Notes: generated by a model from the sequence alone, not told the origin. DNA of 64,000 nt from Prunus persica (GCF_000346465.2 NC_034014.1:14711172-14775171); one strand, 5' to 3'. Positions 23,019 through 35,425 are shown, counted from the first letter of the stretch. Program-made: numbers and translations.

Positions 23019-26000
23019 TGTAATAACCCAAACCTAAAATTCACAATTAAGGAATATTTTATTTTGCGAAAAGACAATTTTGCCCTTGGAATATTTTATT
23101 TAAAAAAGGGTAACTTTTTGATCGAGAAGGAATTTGATAATTCCACTTACACTATTGCGTAGAGCACGGTGAAATGAGTTCATAGACACGTAGTGGACCT
23201 GAATCGGAGTTGTAGCGAGAGAGTTATGGTCAAAAGAGTCTCAGTGGCACAACCGTAAATATTTCGAAGTTGGATTTATAAAAACCAGCTCAGCCTTCTC
23301 TCTCCTCGCGCCGACCTCCCTCCCTCTCACGCGTCTGTCCCTTCTCTCCTTCGTATCTCCGGCCACCGACCACGGCTGTGGACGGGGCGTGTACCAAAAC
23401 GACCGGGACGACGTCCTCTTCCTTCCCCGACCGTTCCCGCCGGCGACGCGGCCTGTGCTGGCCGGAAATGCAGAAAACTGCCGGGACGTCACCGAAACTT
23501 CAACGCCGTCGATCTCCCTCCTCCGGCCACCATTTCCGTCGACCCAGGTACGGATCTTGAACCTCTCGAGCTGTTCTAGCTGCCTGTTGGGTAGGATTAG
23601 ATCGATTCGTAGTGTAGCTATTGGATTTTTGAGCTTGAAGTTTCAGCCAATTTTCGGCCTCCATTTTCTGCCACTTCCGGCCACTTTTTGGGGTAGGTCC
23701 AAGAACAAAAGTGGCTCCAAATATGGTGTTTTACCTAGGGTAGGAGTTTGGACCCGTGGTTTGAAGTTTTTCCGGCGAGGCGTAATCGCTTTAGACACCC
23801 ATCGCTGCCGGCGCGTGCTGCGGCGCGTGGGTGAGGGTAGCGCAGTGGCACTGTGTCTTGTTGCGATCCTTATGTTGTCACGAGCGCGTAGGATTTCGTG
23901 GATCTCAATTTGGATACCGTTTGAGCCCCGAACGGATTTTCCATATTATGCGACTTCCGGGTTCAGAATTGTTGAACCGTTGGATCGCGCTCAATTTCGG
24001 ATATGTTGTTCCAAATAATTTCAGAATCATGTAGGATTCGACGGATTGCGAATCGGAGTCCCAGATACTCCGAAATTGCGAACCTTGGGGCTAGGGTTTG
24101 GAAATTTTGTAATTTCACGATCGTGATCAATCCGATCGTCAGTTTCAGACCAAACTTGCAGGATATGGTTCTTTAAATGTGAGGAACTTAAAGGAACTCT
24201 CAGTTTGGTCATTGGAGGTCGTGGACCCCACGGGGTTTCGTATCGACCAATATGAAAGTTTATCGCTTAGTGAAGTCTTGAGTCCTTTCAGACGATTTTT
24301 AAACATCTTAAATGCCTAAGTGGGCAGAAACATGACTTTAAAGTTAGTGCATGCACTTCTAGAAGTCGGGGGTCAGAGTTTTACTTAAAAACTTATACCG
24401 AGTAATTTTATTAATTAAATATTCATGATGGTTTATCCAGGCACCGGGACCAGGCAGGCCCGCAGGAGAGACCTTCAGGAGGTCTAGCTAGCTCGGACCA
24501 GGAGTGAGTGGACTTTCTTTCATAAATAATTTTATATAAATGAGTTTATATAATGAGTTTTATTATTTGATCTTGAACAAGGTTTATTAATTGTGATTTT
24601 TCCTAGTATGCTTTGTGAAGTTACATATCTTATTTATATGCTGCTTAGTCGATATGCTAAAGAGTTACAAAAAGCAGAGTTTGAGATTTACATCAGATAA
24701 AATAGCAGCATAGTTCCCGATTTAACAAAAGTCAGCTATTTATCAGATTTTTCAGGAGTATATATTATATTTTCTCAGAGTTCTTGATTTAATAAAAATT
24801 CAATTCTTCAGCAGATTTTCCAGAAATGTTATATATTTTAAACCACTATGAGTACCCATCTATGGTTATTACCCTCAGTTATGCCGATGTCTACCGACAT
24901 CCAGTTTACCCTCAGTTTTGTCAGTGCACTTGACATTTGCCTCACGAGTTTCGAGATCGTCCGGACCGTGGGTGCCAGGATTTGCGGCTCGGATTGACTT
25001 GGTGTTCCGAGACCTGTCAGGATTTGCGGCTCGGATTGACTTGGTGTCACCGAGACCTGCCAGGATTTGCGGCTCGGATTGACTTGGTGTCCTGAGACCT
25101 GCCAGGATTTGCGACTCAGAGTGACTTGGTGTCACCGAGACCTGCCAGGATTGCGGATCAGGCTGACTACGGTCCCCTGAATCCTGCCAGAGCGGCTCGA
25201 GTCGACTTTGTGTCATCGAAACCTGCCAGCAGATCAGGTTGACTATAGTCTCCTGCATCCTGCCAGTTTGCGGCTCGGATAGACGTTGTGTCGCCGAGAC
25301 CTGCCAGGGGAATTGACGGAATTACAGGGGTACACCCGAGTGGTAGTTTTAATTGATTGCAGTGCTTTTATGCAAGGTTTAAGTACATTGCTTTTATGCA
25401 ACTTTGATTACAGTGTTTTTATGCAAGTTTGGATTTCAGTGCTTTTATGCAAGTTTTATTGCTCTTGAATACGATTGTATATATTTATATAAATATATAA
25501 ATACCTTGATTTCAGCATGTGAATGCCGTGAGTTTAGTATGCTTTAAATGCAGAGTACATATTCAGTTTTACTTAACTATTTTTTTACAATGGGGGTTAG
25601 TATATTCTTAGGATATTTTATGAACCTTTATTTTTGTCCACTCACATTTTCAAATGTTTTGCGCCCCCAGGCTGTAGCGTGCACAGGAAATCCACCACCG
25701 GGCCATCTTGCCTTCCGCGCCTCCTTGTTACAGAAGTGTTGGTTTGTAAAAAGTTTCACTTCTCTGTAAACTATTAGGATTACTCTGATATATTGCCCTA
25801 GAGTGAGATTGGAACTTTTGGCATGTATATTGAAGTGCTGGCAGTTGGTTGTATGGATATTTTGCTCGTTCTGACAGGTGGAAATTTTGGGATTGAGCAA
25901 ATTACTGGGGACATTTTGCCGAATTTTCGGCAGGAGTCAAGGTTAAAATTTTAATTAGAAGGGCAATTTGGTCAATTTGGTCAATTGTGCCCGACATTCG

Positions 26001-26066
26001 CCAAGTGTTGGACACGCACAAGGTTCGACTTGAATTCCAAAGCGGAATTTGGTTCGGGTCCTGTCA
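23019..26066 (+). mobile_element. Solo-LTR-like element, family copy 2 (3048 bp)
   Basis: Starts TGTAATAACCCAAACC and ends GGTTCGGGTCCTGTCA. It is flanked by TGATA (23014-23018) and TAATA (26067-26071), a 5-bp duplication with one mismatch. It is collinear with copy 1: GAATCGGAGTTGTAGCGAGA near 23201, GTCACGAGCGCGTAGGATTT near 23878, and the same GGGTCCTGTCA end. There is no gag-pol coding. Unlike copy 1, it carries a clean 42-43 base minisatellite. Confidence 0.78.
24974..25302. repeat. Minisatellite of 8 units, 42/43-base period, inside LTR copy 2
   Basis: Units begin with GCCAG (second unit GTCAG) at 24974, 25016, 25059, 25101, 25144, 25186, 25225 and 25262, and the next begins at 25303. 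The consensus runs GCCAGGATTTGCGGCTCGG, then ATTGACTTGGTGT, then a variable end. Odd units end in TCCTGAG/CCTGAAT-like text and even units in CACCGAG/CATCGAA-like text, so the true repeat is a dimer of about 85 bases. The open frame over it on the minus strand is an artefact of the repeat. Confidence 0.93.
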
Positions 26067-27785
26067 TAATAACTCTTTGATCTATAAATTCATATTTTCT
26101 TCGTTTGGTATGATTTAGGTGGGTCCAACCGTAAAGGAAGTGTTAGGCTAGTAATTGGCATTACTTGGAGCTGTTATTAGGAAAGTAAAGCTTCTAAGGG
26201 ACAAATTCCTTATAATTGAGACTTAATTACTAGATACCTTGTTTTTTTTTAAAGTATGTTTAATTTTAAATTTAATTTATATTGTAATTGTAATAATATT
26301 TATAGACAACTTGAATGTTGTAGTGAATGGGTGAGCTCACAGTTTAAAAGTGTCAAGGTTGACCATTAGCTGACGAATTTTGCAATCTCTTGACGGTTTT
26401 TATCTGTTTGGGAAAACGTTTTTTTGGTAGACAAAAGTGTCAAGTATGTGGGTACGTTTTATTGACACTGATATTATGAATATAGTAATGCTATTTAGAC
26501 AAACAAGATTGACCACTTTAGCTGACCATTTTATGTGGCAGCTGATGTGGTCATGCCATGTCCATTAATAAATTTTGCCATGTGAATTCTACTTTTATTT
26601 ATTAATTTTTCTTTTCAATAATTATTAAAAACTAAAACTAAAAGTGAAATAGAAAATAAATAAATAAAACACTAGCGTCTCTGTATCCTTATGCTTTCTC
26701 TGCTCTTCGTGTCCAGCACACCCTTCATCAACCCATCCGCATCCTCCATTGTTATTGAATTGTGAAAGGAATAAACTACACTAAAAATTCCAAAACACAC
26801 AAAAAAAAAAAAAAAACGAATAAAATTTGCAATTTGATTTAAATTCCATAGATGCAAATGCAACACCAATTATGCATCAATTTAATCTAAATCTTAAGAT
26901 TTGTTTACCATAATATACAACTAGTTCATATTTATTTGGCAATACACAACAAAAATAGAGACATTGGAGTGGAGAAGATGTAATATTGTAAATTTGTAAT
27001 CCCTTATTAATTTATTTTGATATGTCTTTTTTTCCCTTCTTGATAAGAGTGACCAATCTTCATGGCATTGTGTGATAATAGGTAGTCAGTGAAGGCGAGA
27101 AGGTTTCGGATTGGAAAGAGTGTTTGGACAGATTGATGGAGCAATCGGAACAGCAACTTCGACAATCAATTTGTCGATTTTCTTTTTTCTTTTTTACAAA
27201 TGTTTTACGCGTATGTGCTACTAGATTTAAATAAATAAAAAGTGGTCGAATATTTTTATTGAGAAAACTCTAAATCTCAGCAACAGCAATGGAGGATGGG
27301 GATGGTTGGATTTGATGGAGGAAGGGAGCGGTGGCGGATTCAAGATTCTTATTTTTTTTGCTAAACTGTTGAGGCATTTTTTTAGGAAAAATGAGTCATT
27401 TCCTATTTAATTTTTTGTAAATAAAGGTTATTCGTAACAATGGTTCCTCAATTCTACTCGAAGTTACATTTTGGTCACTCAACTCAAATATTAGTTGCAG
27501 AGGTCACTCAATTGGTGTTGTGTTGCATCATTAGTCCCTACGGTCAAGTCTGTGACCTTTTCTGTTTAAAATGATGATATGACAAGCACATCTTAGATTA
27601 TTGATGGGCAAATGTGACTTTTCAGTTAGGATTATTTGTAGCAATGATCCCTCAACTATACTTGTAGTTACATTTTGGTCACTCAACTCCAAAAAATAGT
27701 TATAGAGGTCACTCAATTAGGTGTTGTGTTGCACCGTGAGACCCTAGCAATTAACAGACTTGACGAGTGGGACTAATGGTGCAAC

Positions 27786-27885
27786 NNNNNNNNNNNNNNN
27801 NNNNNNNNNNNNNNNNNNNNNNNNNNNNNNNNNNNNNNNNNNNNNNNNNNNNNNNNNNNNNNNNNNNNNNNNNNNNNNNNNNNNN
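27786..27885. other. Assembly gap (100 N)
   Basis: Exactly 100 N, the conventional size for a gap of unknown length. It marks a join between contigs, so order and orientation across it rest on scaffolding. Confidence 0.99.
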
Positions 27886-28342
27886 TGAGTGCAGGCAGAC
27901 ACCTCCATCCAGTTACCAGATCATCATGGTACATGGTTAGGGTTGCCTAATAGCTACGAGAACTATAAATACGGCGGAGCTGGCCAAAGTGGTTGAAAAG
28001 AGACAAATTCAGACCTATGTGGCCAAAGGCATGTTGGGTTGCAATTGTTGAAACAACTCAAACCCGATATGAGGGTTGGGGTTTTACTATTACTTGACAC
28101 AAACATGAATAGGACATGACCCTCTAACATGAATAATTAATGGACCAAGTTAAGGTCAAACACATGTGAGCTGATTATGAATAAACTCATTTTAGTTTAT
28201 AACTTTGTTTAGGATAAAAAATTAACTTAATTTCAAGTTTTTAGATTAGAACACATGTGGGTCAACTCCAACATGACAGGTTGGAGTTAACTAATATTTG
28301 GCACAAACACTAAATGACACAACAAGAACAAGATTGCCACCC
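27886..28342 (-). repeat. Inverted copy of LIKE-COV intron 6 segment, starting at the gap edge
   Basis: Begins TGAGTGCAGGCAGACACC directly after the gap and ends AGATTGCCACCC. It is the reverse complement of 19914-20374. Differences include a 2-base loss (CATCCAGTTACC against CATCCATGTCTACC) and ACTATAAATAC against ACAATAATTAC. It is either a second copy of a transposon that also sits in intron 6 or a collapsed or misplaced contig end. Confidence 0.8.
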
Positions 28343-29559
28343 AACACTCAATTGAGTGACCTCTGCAACTAATATTTGAGTTGAGTGACCCAAATGTAAC
28401 TCCAAGTATAGTTGAGGGATCATTACTGCAAATAACCCTTTAAATAATATTAAATTTTTAAATTTTTTGAATAAAAAAAACACACTAATACTCTACCATC
28501 AACCCCAACTTACCCTAGAAACCCTCTGTCTAATACCCGGAAGAAGAAGGGTTTTTGAAGATCTCAGGTGCAGCAATGTCTATTTCAATATATCTCACGC
28601 ACATCTTGCACTAATTTCTCTCTATCCTCTTTAGCAAAGATCAATTATCTGACTTTTTGGGAGCTTATAATCATTTGGTAGATCAAGTTATTGATTAATA
28701 AATCTATAGCAGACCAGCAACCAAAATTGAAATGATGGAAGAACATGTATCAATTTCATCAAAAATACAAATTCTACCAACATGGGTGGCGCTGGCAGAG
28801 TGGTGGTGGTGAGGTTTGGGTTGAGGTTTAATTAAGGGACGAGAGGTGAAACTAATTTGGGATTGGGAATCAATTAAGGTTTTTGGGTTGTGGAAGTCGA
28901 GTAGAGAGAGGGCAGTTTGGGTTAGTTTTTATTTATTTTAAGTCTAGCTCAAAATGACGCCGTTTTGATGCCAGGTCATGAAATTTTTTTGAAACCACTT
29001 GGACCAAAATGACATCGTTTTGGCCAGGCAATTTGGAAAAAAAAAAAAAATTGCCTAGCTCATGCAGACCTCTACAGGCATATTTTCGGCCATTTCATGG
29101 AGCCGTGCAACCCCTCTTGTCCCTTAATCCATCTGCCACTGGAAGGGAGTGTTGGAGATGAAGAGCATATAAAGTGTGAGGCTACAGACAAGGGACGCAA
29201 TTTTATTTATTTATTTATTTTCTATTTCACTTTTTGGTTTTGTTTTTAATGATTATTGAAAAGAAAAATTAATAAATAAAAATAGAATTTACATGACAAT
29301 ATTCATTAATTGGCATGACATGATTACATCAACTGCAACATAAGGTAGTGAGCTAATGTGACTAATCTTGTGTGTTTAAATAACATTATTGTTATGGATA
29401 TATTTCCTGCATCCATTTAATCCCCAATTGTCAGGATTATGACACAACAAAAGAAACAAATAAGCAGAATGAGAAGCACTCGACTACAAAGAACAAATAC
29501 TTTAAGTTCATGATTACCTACAGGAATTTAGGGTTTCAGTCTTAGAAACAAAGACATTA

Positions 29560-29873
29560 GAGCATCTCTAACGGGACATATCTAGCTTAGGCTAGGTCCA
29601 GATCTGGCCTCAAATGAAATAAAACACTTTATAATGCATGTGTTTGGCCTAAGGCAAGACAAGGGGCTAGTTTAGCCCAAGTGCTGACCTAGGCAAGAGA
29701 GGGCCCCATAGTAAGCTTTTGGGAAAAAAAAAAAAAGGGGCCCAGCTTTTCTAAATGCAATGGCCTATGAGACTTTGCCACATGGTGCTCCAAAAGCTAC
29801 TTTTTCAACGGCAACTTGTTGTGTTGTTCTTTTTGTTTTTTTTACGTTTCAACGGCTAGTTGAACCTTGTTTG

Positions 29874-29920
<47 letters not shown>

Positions 29921-30690
29921 GAGCTTCCATTGAGGGATCCCTCAAATAAGCTTATTTGAGGGACACCCCTTGTAGGCCCCACTCCGGATTGTATTTCACT
30001 AATCCAAACCATCTATTTTGTAGATACTCATTCAAAGATCATCCCTACAAAAAATCACTTGAATCCGATATCATTTGACCACTCAATTAAGTTATTGAAA
30101 TTTTACCATTTTCTTAAAGTACCGTGTTCATTGATTTTGTAAGACACAATTGGATGTCGAAACGGTTTCCGATTTGTCTAATTTTTTGTTAGGATGATTT
30201 ATGAATGAAGATCTAAAAAATAGATGGTTTGGATCATTGGGAAAAAAATTGTAGGGTACCCTAAAGGGCGTCCCTCAAATAATTTTATTTGAGGAATCCC
30301 TCAATAGAAGGGGACTGTATATATATATATATATATATATATATTTTTAAATATACTCTAAACCTTTTTACTTATTTATTCTTGTTATATTTCTACAAAA
30401 TTCAATGAAAATGAAAAAATAAGTGTCTTTTTTTATTTTGCTAAAAATTGTCGTTACCAATTATGGCTCAAAATTGTTTCCAAAAATAGTTGCTTTTCTT
30501 ATGCTTTGATTTTTTTATCACAAATAAAATAATAATAAACTAACATAACAAATTTTGAGTTTTAGGCCCCTAGCCCCTCACAATCACTTGAACCACAAAA
30601 AATTTGAGAGTCTATATTCTGTGAATAGTACCATTTTAAGGGGCTAAAACAGCACCTAGTCCCTTGTCCCTTGCCCTTGCATTAGACATG
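29560..30690. mobile_element. TIR (MITE-like) element interrupted by a (TA)n-embedded MITE
   Basis: The left end AGAGCATCTCTAACGGGAC and the reversed right end AGATCATGTCTAATGCAAGG are imperfect inverted repeats of the common plant GAGCATCTCTAA type. Both halves carry matching GGGGCTAG/CTAGCCCC motifs. About 440 bases in the middle (29879-30343) are a separate insertion with its TA tracts. No target duplication was resolved. Confidence 0.5.
29917..30317. mobile_element. MITE inserted in a (TA)n microsatellite (Micron-like arrangement)
   Basis: About 48-base terminal inverted repeats: the left reads CAGAGAGCTTCCATTGAGGG and the reversed right reads ACAGTCCCCTTCTATTGAGGG. Each continues into CTCAAATAA...TTATTTGAG, itself a small palindrome. 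(TA)19 lies directly left (29879-29916) and (TA)13 directly right (30318-30343). This arrangement is described for MITEs that target TA microsatellites, such as Micron in rice. Non-coding, 401 bp. Confidence 0.78.
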
Positions 30691-33299
30691 ATCTTATATA
30701 AGAAAAAAAAAAGGGAGCTTCACTATTATACCCAAAATAGGGGCTAAAATTATTTTAAAAAAACAAATGAAATGCACTTTAAAAACACACCCAAAACTCA
30801 TTTGCTACATAAGAAATGAGTATTGAAGTTCCTATAAATTACATGATTGCCACTTATTAACTTAAAACAAGCCAATACAAAAAACTCAACAACAAAAAAA
30901 AAAAAACCCCAAAACAAGCCTGGCCCAGAATTTTATTTTTATTTTTATTATTAATTTTTAAACCCGAACAATTTATTTAAAAAAAATTCGCGAAAACCAA
31001 ACAGGGGCTCTTCATAGAAGTTCGTTGTTAATACTATTATGTCATAAAACTATCTTGTTAATACTACTATGTCATAGAAGTACATTGTTAATACTCTGTC
31101 ATAGAAATACATTGTTAATACTCTGTCATAGAACTATCTTCTTAGGACTTCTTCATTGAAGTATATTATTATTAACAAAAATGAGATCCATAATTGAAAT
31201 AGTAACAAAAGATAAATCGATCATCAAAGCTTAAAATACATTCATCAAATCAACTAAAATCCAAAGAAAAACACATAATTGAAGCAAAAAATCAAAATTT
31301 TAAAGTCCAAACTAAACGACGACGACAACGACAACAACGACGATGACAATGCGGCGAAATCCCCATCTTCCTTCACAGTTGAAGATGATGTGTCGCTATC
31401 AAAGGGCAAAAATCTCACTTACTCGCAATGAACTAAAAATCTGAACGATCTAAGTACAAGAAAGATTTCATAACGAGAATTCGAAGCAAAAAATTTGAAA
31501 ATCGGAGCTCGAAGATGAGGAGTAGAGCTAGGAGCATCTGATCGAGGTTTATTTGAGGTTCCGAACAATCTGGAAAAAAAAAAATGAATAGAAGCACGAT
31601 TTTAGAACAAAAAATAGAAAGTGAAATATTGAAAATTGTAGATCAGAGATGAAGAATATAGTTGGATCTGAGACTGAGCTTCAAATGAAGCTCCTCTTGC
31701 TCTAACACTGAGAAAGCACCAGTGAAAAAGGAGAAAATGAATTTAATTTTTTTTTTGGCAATTTAATATTAATATCAAAATGAACAGTTGTTAGACCTGA
31801 TTTTTTTTCTCTCAAATTCGTAGTACAATGGCAATATAGGTATTTTACATACACAAATAAACTAAAAAAAGCTATTAAATTGAAAAAATAGAGGATTTTA
31901 TTATTATTATTATTATTTTTTTATGTTTATAATTTTTAAATAATATAATATTTCTTTATAAGACTATGTCTAAAATTAGGTATATAACTGAATTTATAAA
32001 AAGAATATTACCTGACCACGGTAAAGAAAAAAGAATTTAGGGTTTCATTTTTGGCTAACACAAGTCTTTAGCTCTCTATCTTTTTGGCCAAACATCATGA
32101 GACATGGGGCACCACGTACGGCTTTGCAAGCTTTGCTAACGGATATACAATCAGTCAAGGACAGCGGGAGGAAGCACTGCCCAATCGCCATTACTAAGCT
32201 TCTGCCGCTTCTGTCTTCTATTTGTCCTTTGACCATGCTTTTTTGTATGCTCCATACCCAACATCATTGACAACGTTGTCCTAAATTACTCTACTTGTCT
32301 ACAAAAGAAAGCTAATAATATGATATCCTAATCCTTATGTGAGAAAACAGCAATAAACAGCTAATTAGTTTTAAGTTCAATAATTCATCACAAAAATCCA
32401 ACCAACTTCATTAAACATCAACGCCCTGATTGCCACCACCATTTCCTTGTATTAACACTAGCAGCTGAGGATTGAGATCAGCAATCATCTCTTCATTTAT
32501 ATAATTTGCATTGTATTTAATCCCCTACCTGCACTACAAAGCTAAATACTAAGGAAACACTTCTACAAAGGCACCAAGGGATGGGATCAGGGAAAAAGTA
32601 AACTAACTGTTTGGGCTAAAATTTTGCACGCCAAGCCATTTTGTTAAAAGGCCCATAACAAAAAAATCAATTGGGCTTTGTATCTATTGGAATTGGAAAT
32701 CAACCCAAAATGCTGAAAAGGCCCATACCATGTTTTGGGCAGGTTGCAAATATTACCATGGTCTAAAAATTAATTACCATTATTGGCAATTAAATCTGAC
32801 ACACTCAGCTTTGGATCAAAAGGCCAAGCTTCTAAAAACTCTCACCATCTGATCTCAACCCCAAAAGTGCAAATCTGCAGTTTTTTTTCTCAAAAGGAAC
32901 CCCACGTGACTTTCTAACATTGAAAAAGTCAAAATTCTCAATTAAGACAGAGGAAGTGATAATGAGTTAATGAAGATAGGTTTTTTTTGTTGAAAAACCT
33001 TCTCCATTTTAAAAACCAGGAAAAGAAGATCAAATCCCCTCTTCAAGGGTAGAGAGGCTCTGCACCAAAGGTGGTTATTATTTCAAGAGATAAGCAAGTT
33101 ACATTTTCAAGAAAAAGCAAACGGACCATCATGACAGGTTGTGTTTTTGTAAAAGAACAAACATAGAACAAGAGATTTGGTATTTTTTCAGAAAAAAGCA
33201 AAAAGACCATCACAGGAACTGACTATTGATGGTTCTTTGTTTGCTACATGAATAACTTCTCAGCACTAGAATTTTTATTTTATTTTTATGCCCCTAGAT
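30691..33299. other. Intergenic; degraded repeats, no confident gene
   Basis: AT-rich sequence with many homopolymers. A minisatellite lies at 31025-31139. Minus-strand text at 32415-32510 (INEEMIADLNPQLL, then LIQGNGGGNQ, VDV and a stop) looks like a gene's last exon, but I cannot connect it to anything. The 63-residue minus-strand frame at 32045-32236 has no recognisable domain. Confidence 0.35.
31025..31139. repeat. Minisatellite, 4 units of about 27-30 bases
   Basis: Units start TTGTTAATACT at 31025, 31055, 31085 and 31112 and continue as (ACTA)TGTCATAGAA plus CTATC or GTACA. The last two units have lost three bases. Non-coding. Confidence 0.85.
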
Positions 33300-34269
33300 A
33301 TTAAAAACCTCATTCAGATTCTCTATAATGTAAGAAGAGGTGAATAGGGTGAAACACAGCCAAAATATCAATCAAAACAAAAACTCTCAAGTTATATTGA
33401 CAAAATCATTCAAATCTACAAAAATCTTCAGACTCTGAAGCAATCAAGCCATTCAGTCTTGAAAAAATCATTTAACCCCCAAGCAAAAGCAGCCAGAACT
33501 TAGGTCATTCTTTCAATTCAAAGAAACAATTCACAAAGAGAACATGTTCTCTCTCGTTACAAATTTGGTCAGCATAAGCCAGGTGAAGAAGAATCCGGGT
33601 TTTTACAATATGAAAACCTCAACAAATTTATGAAGAGGTCCTGATCAAGCAAAACATGTACTATAGTGCAGCTCCAGCTCAGAAATCGTCAATCCAGCCA
33701 ATTCTGCCCCTTCCAGACTAAAGAGGCTTCAATTTCGCCCATCCAACAAGCCTTCTAGGGCTTGAAACAGGTTGAAGCTCTGCCAAATTCAAATATTGGT
33801 ATCGATTTCCAAATGAAACCTATCGGTTGAAGGTGCTGACGGTTCAATCCAGCATAAACACATCCAATCTAGCCCAGTTCAGAGGCAGCTACCCAGGCAG
33901 AGATCAAAGTCCAATGTTCTGTTGTCTTTTTTGGACTTGGTAGTTCTCTTTTAAGTTTTGTAATAGGCATAACTGCTCTCTTTTTAACATTTATTCTGGC
34001 CAGAACTATCAGTTTTGTACTGTGAAAAATTGTGAAGTCATCACCAGTCTGAGGTAAGAAAAGAACTTACTTGGGAGATATTCCTCACCCAAATTCTCGA
34101 TTGCTTGTTTAGAATCAGTAACTTGGAGGGCAAGTTATCTATTTTTTAGAAGTCTGCTAAGGTATTAATCGCTAGCTGTGGCACATTCATACACAAAAGA
34201 AAGTTGATTTTTTAACCACAAATGGTTCTTAAGTTAATGGGGAACTTTACCCTACAATCACAGTGCTTT
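33300..34269 (+). other. Probable untranslated leader of a Ty3-type retrotransposon
   Basis: Non-coding sequence with repeated polypurine/polypyrimidine patches leads into the gag region. No LTR or primer-binding site was located, so this assignment rests only on position. Confidence 0.3.
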
Positions 34270-35425
34270 GCCATGGAAAGAGACAAAGCAGCTCTCCAGG
34301 AAGGACATGAATAAGAGGCATGTTAGGCATTCATCCCATGACAGTACCAGGAGTAGTCGTTCTAGGTCCAGTTCCAGAAGGATGAACTAGATACAGGATG
34401 CTGTACTCCGACAAAAGGTAGCAGCACAAAGGAGCCAAATACTCTAAACAACATGACAGCCATGATGCAGTGGCAAGTCAACAGGCAGTTCAGGAAGGAT
34501 CGTGAGGTTGCTATTGCGAGAATTCCAAACCTAGATATTGTGGTCCAGCAGCTAGAACTCCCTTTTGGACCTCCATCAGGATTGGCATGGCCATGCCAAG
34601 AGAATCCTCTCATTGCATAGATAGCTAGAATGCCAGGACAGGGAGAAATCCAGGCTGGACAAAAGGGAAGAGCCTTTCGAGTCCAAGAACAGGAAGCTCC
34701 AATTCCTCCAGCAGGCCCTGCACCAGTTCAGGCCCCCCAGAACCAGCCAGAACCTCCACCTATTCCACGACCAGAGGTCCCACGTGATCAGCCAGTAGCA
34801 CTTCTGCCTAAGCAACCAACCGTGTTTCCCTACATACCTAGAAGGATGGACCTCAATCCATTTCCTTCGCTGGTAAGAGGCAAGAGAGGCAGAGGGGGAT
34901 CAACCTTTTTGCCAACAATGACAGGAACAAGTTGGGGGCGAACTGGAGAAATCATCCAGATCTCGAAGAGGAGGAGGAACATAGAGAGGAAATCATGCCC
35001 AGACCATACAGAATGGAACAGAGGGGTGAGCACAATCAGCCAGAACTAGGTCGAAACCTATATCCTGTTAACGTTTTGAATGACATGGGAGCACTACAGA
35101 GAATGATCAGAGAAATGATAAAGCCTGAGGCCAGAAGAGGAGAAAGGCCCACCTACAGGAAGCTATATCCAGCTTATATTGATCAGATGCCTCTATCCCC
35201 AGGTTTTAAGGTACCAAATTTCACTTTGTTCAACGTTGAAGACACCCATGCGTCATCAATTGAACATATAGGCAGATTCTCTGTCCAGTGCATAGCCATA
35301 GAGAATAATCCTCTACTAAAGCTCAGGCTTTTTGGAAATTCCATCTCTGGACAAGCCTTTACCTGGTACACTAACTTACCAGCCAATTCTATTCAAACAG
35401 GGGAACAGATGGAAAAGCAGTAAAA
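34270..35425 (+). pseudogene. Ty3/gypsy retrotransposon gag fragment, truncated
   Basis: Decayed gag in more than one frame. The 5' part gives a charged, Ser/Arg-rich stretch and then proline-rich text (QAPQNQPEPPPIPRPEVP, about 34729-34782). The best section is 34932-35423, with MPLSPGFKVPNFTLFN (about 35187-35234), VEDTHASSIEHIGRFSVQC and LLKLRLFGNSISGQAFTWYT (about 35313-35372). These are characteristic of the plant Retrotrans_gag domain. It breaks off inside the domain at about 35425, just before the inverted-repeat element at 35460. No zinc knuckle, protease or polymerase follows. Confidence 0.75.

Larger units (their letters stand above)
27425..28438. mobile_element. Nested TIR element inside the Mutator-like element
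   Basis: The left end (AGGTTATTCGTAACAATGG, then TTACATTTTGGTCACTCAAC) is matched by the reversed right end (GGGTTATTTGCAGTAATGA, then TTACATTTGGGTCACTCAAC). The inverted arms are about 90 bases. The left arm is repeated about 203 bases further in (27628-27725), which gives a duplicated end. Flanks TAAATAAA and TTAAATAAT resemble a short target duplication. The gap and the intron-derived segment lie between the arms, so the true length is unknown. Confidence 0.6.
26483..29391. mobile_element. Mutator-like element with long terminal inverted repeats
   Basis: About 200 bases at each end are inverted copies. The left reads GTAATGCTATTTAGACAAAC, and the reversed right reads ATAATGTTATTTAAACACAC, followed in both by AAGATT and later by TTTTATTTATTAATTTTTC. 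The flanks are TTATGAATA (26474-26482) and TTATGGATA (29392-29400), a 9-bp duplication with one mismatch, as for Mutator-type elements. The interior has no transposase. It contains another TIR element, an assembly gap and an inverted LIKE-COV intron segment. Confidence 0.75.

Noticed and set aside
24838..25258. Minus-strand frames with a repeated PSQSEPQILAGL-type peptide
   Set aside because: They are a direct translation of the 42/43-base minisatellite and have no start context or conservation.
31311..31350. ACGACGACGACAACGAC repeat as another CACTA subterminal array
   Set aside because: It is a short local triplet repeat without the CCGTCGT inverted partners or a CACTA end.
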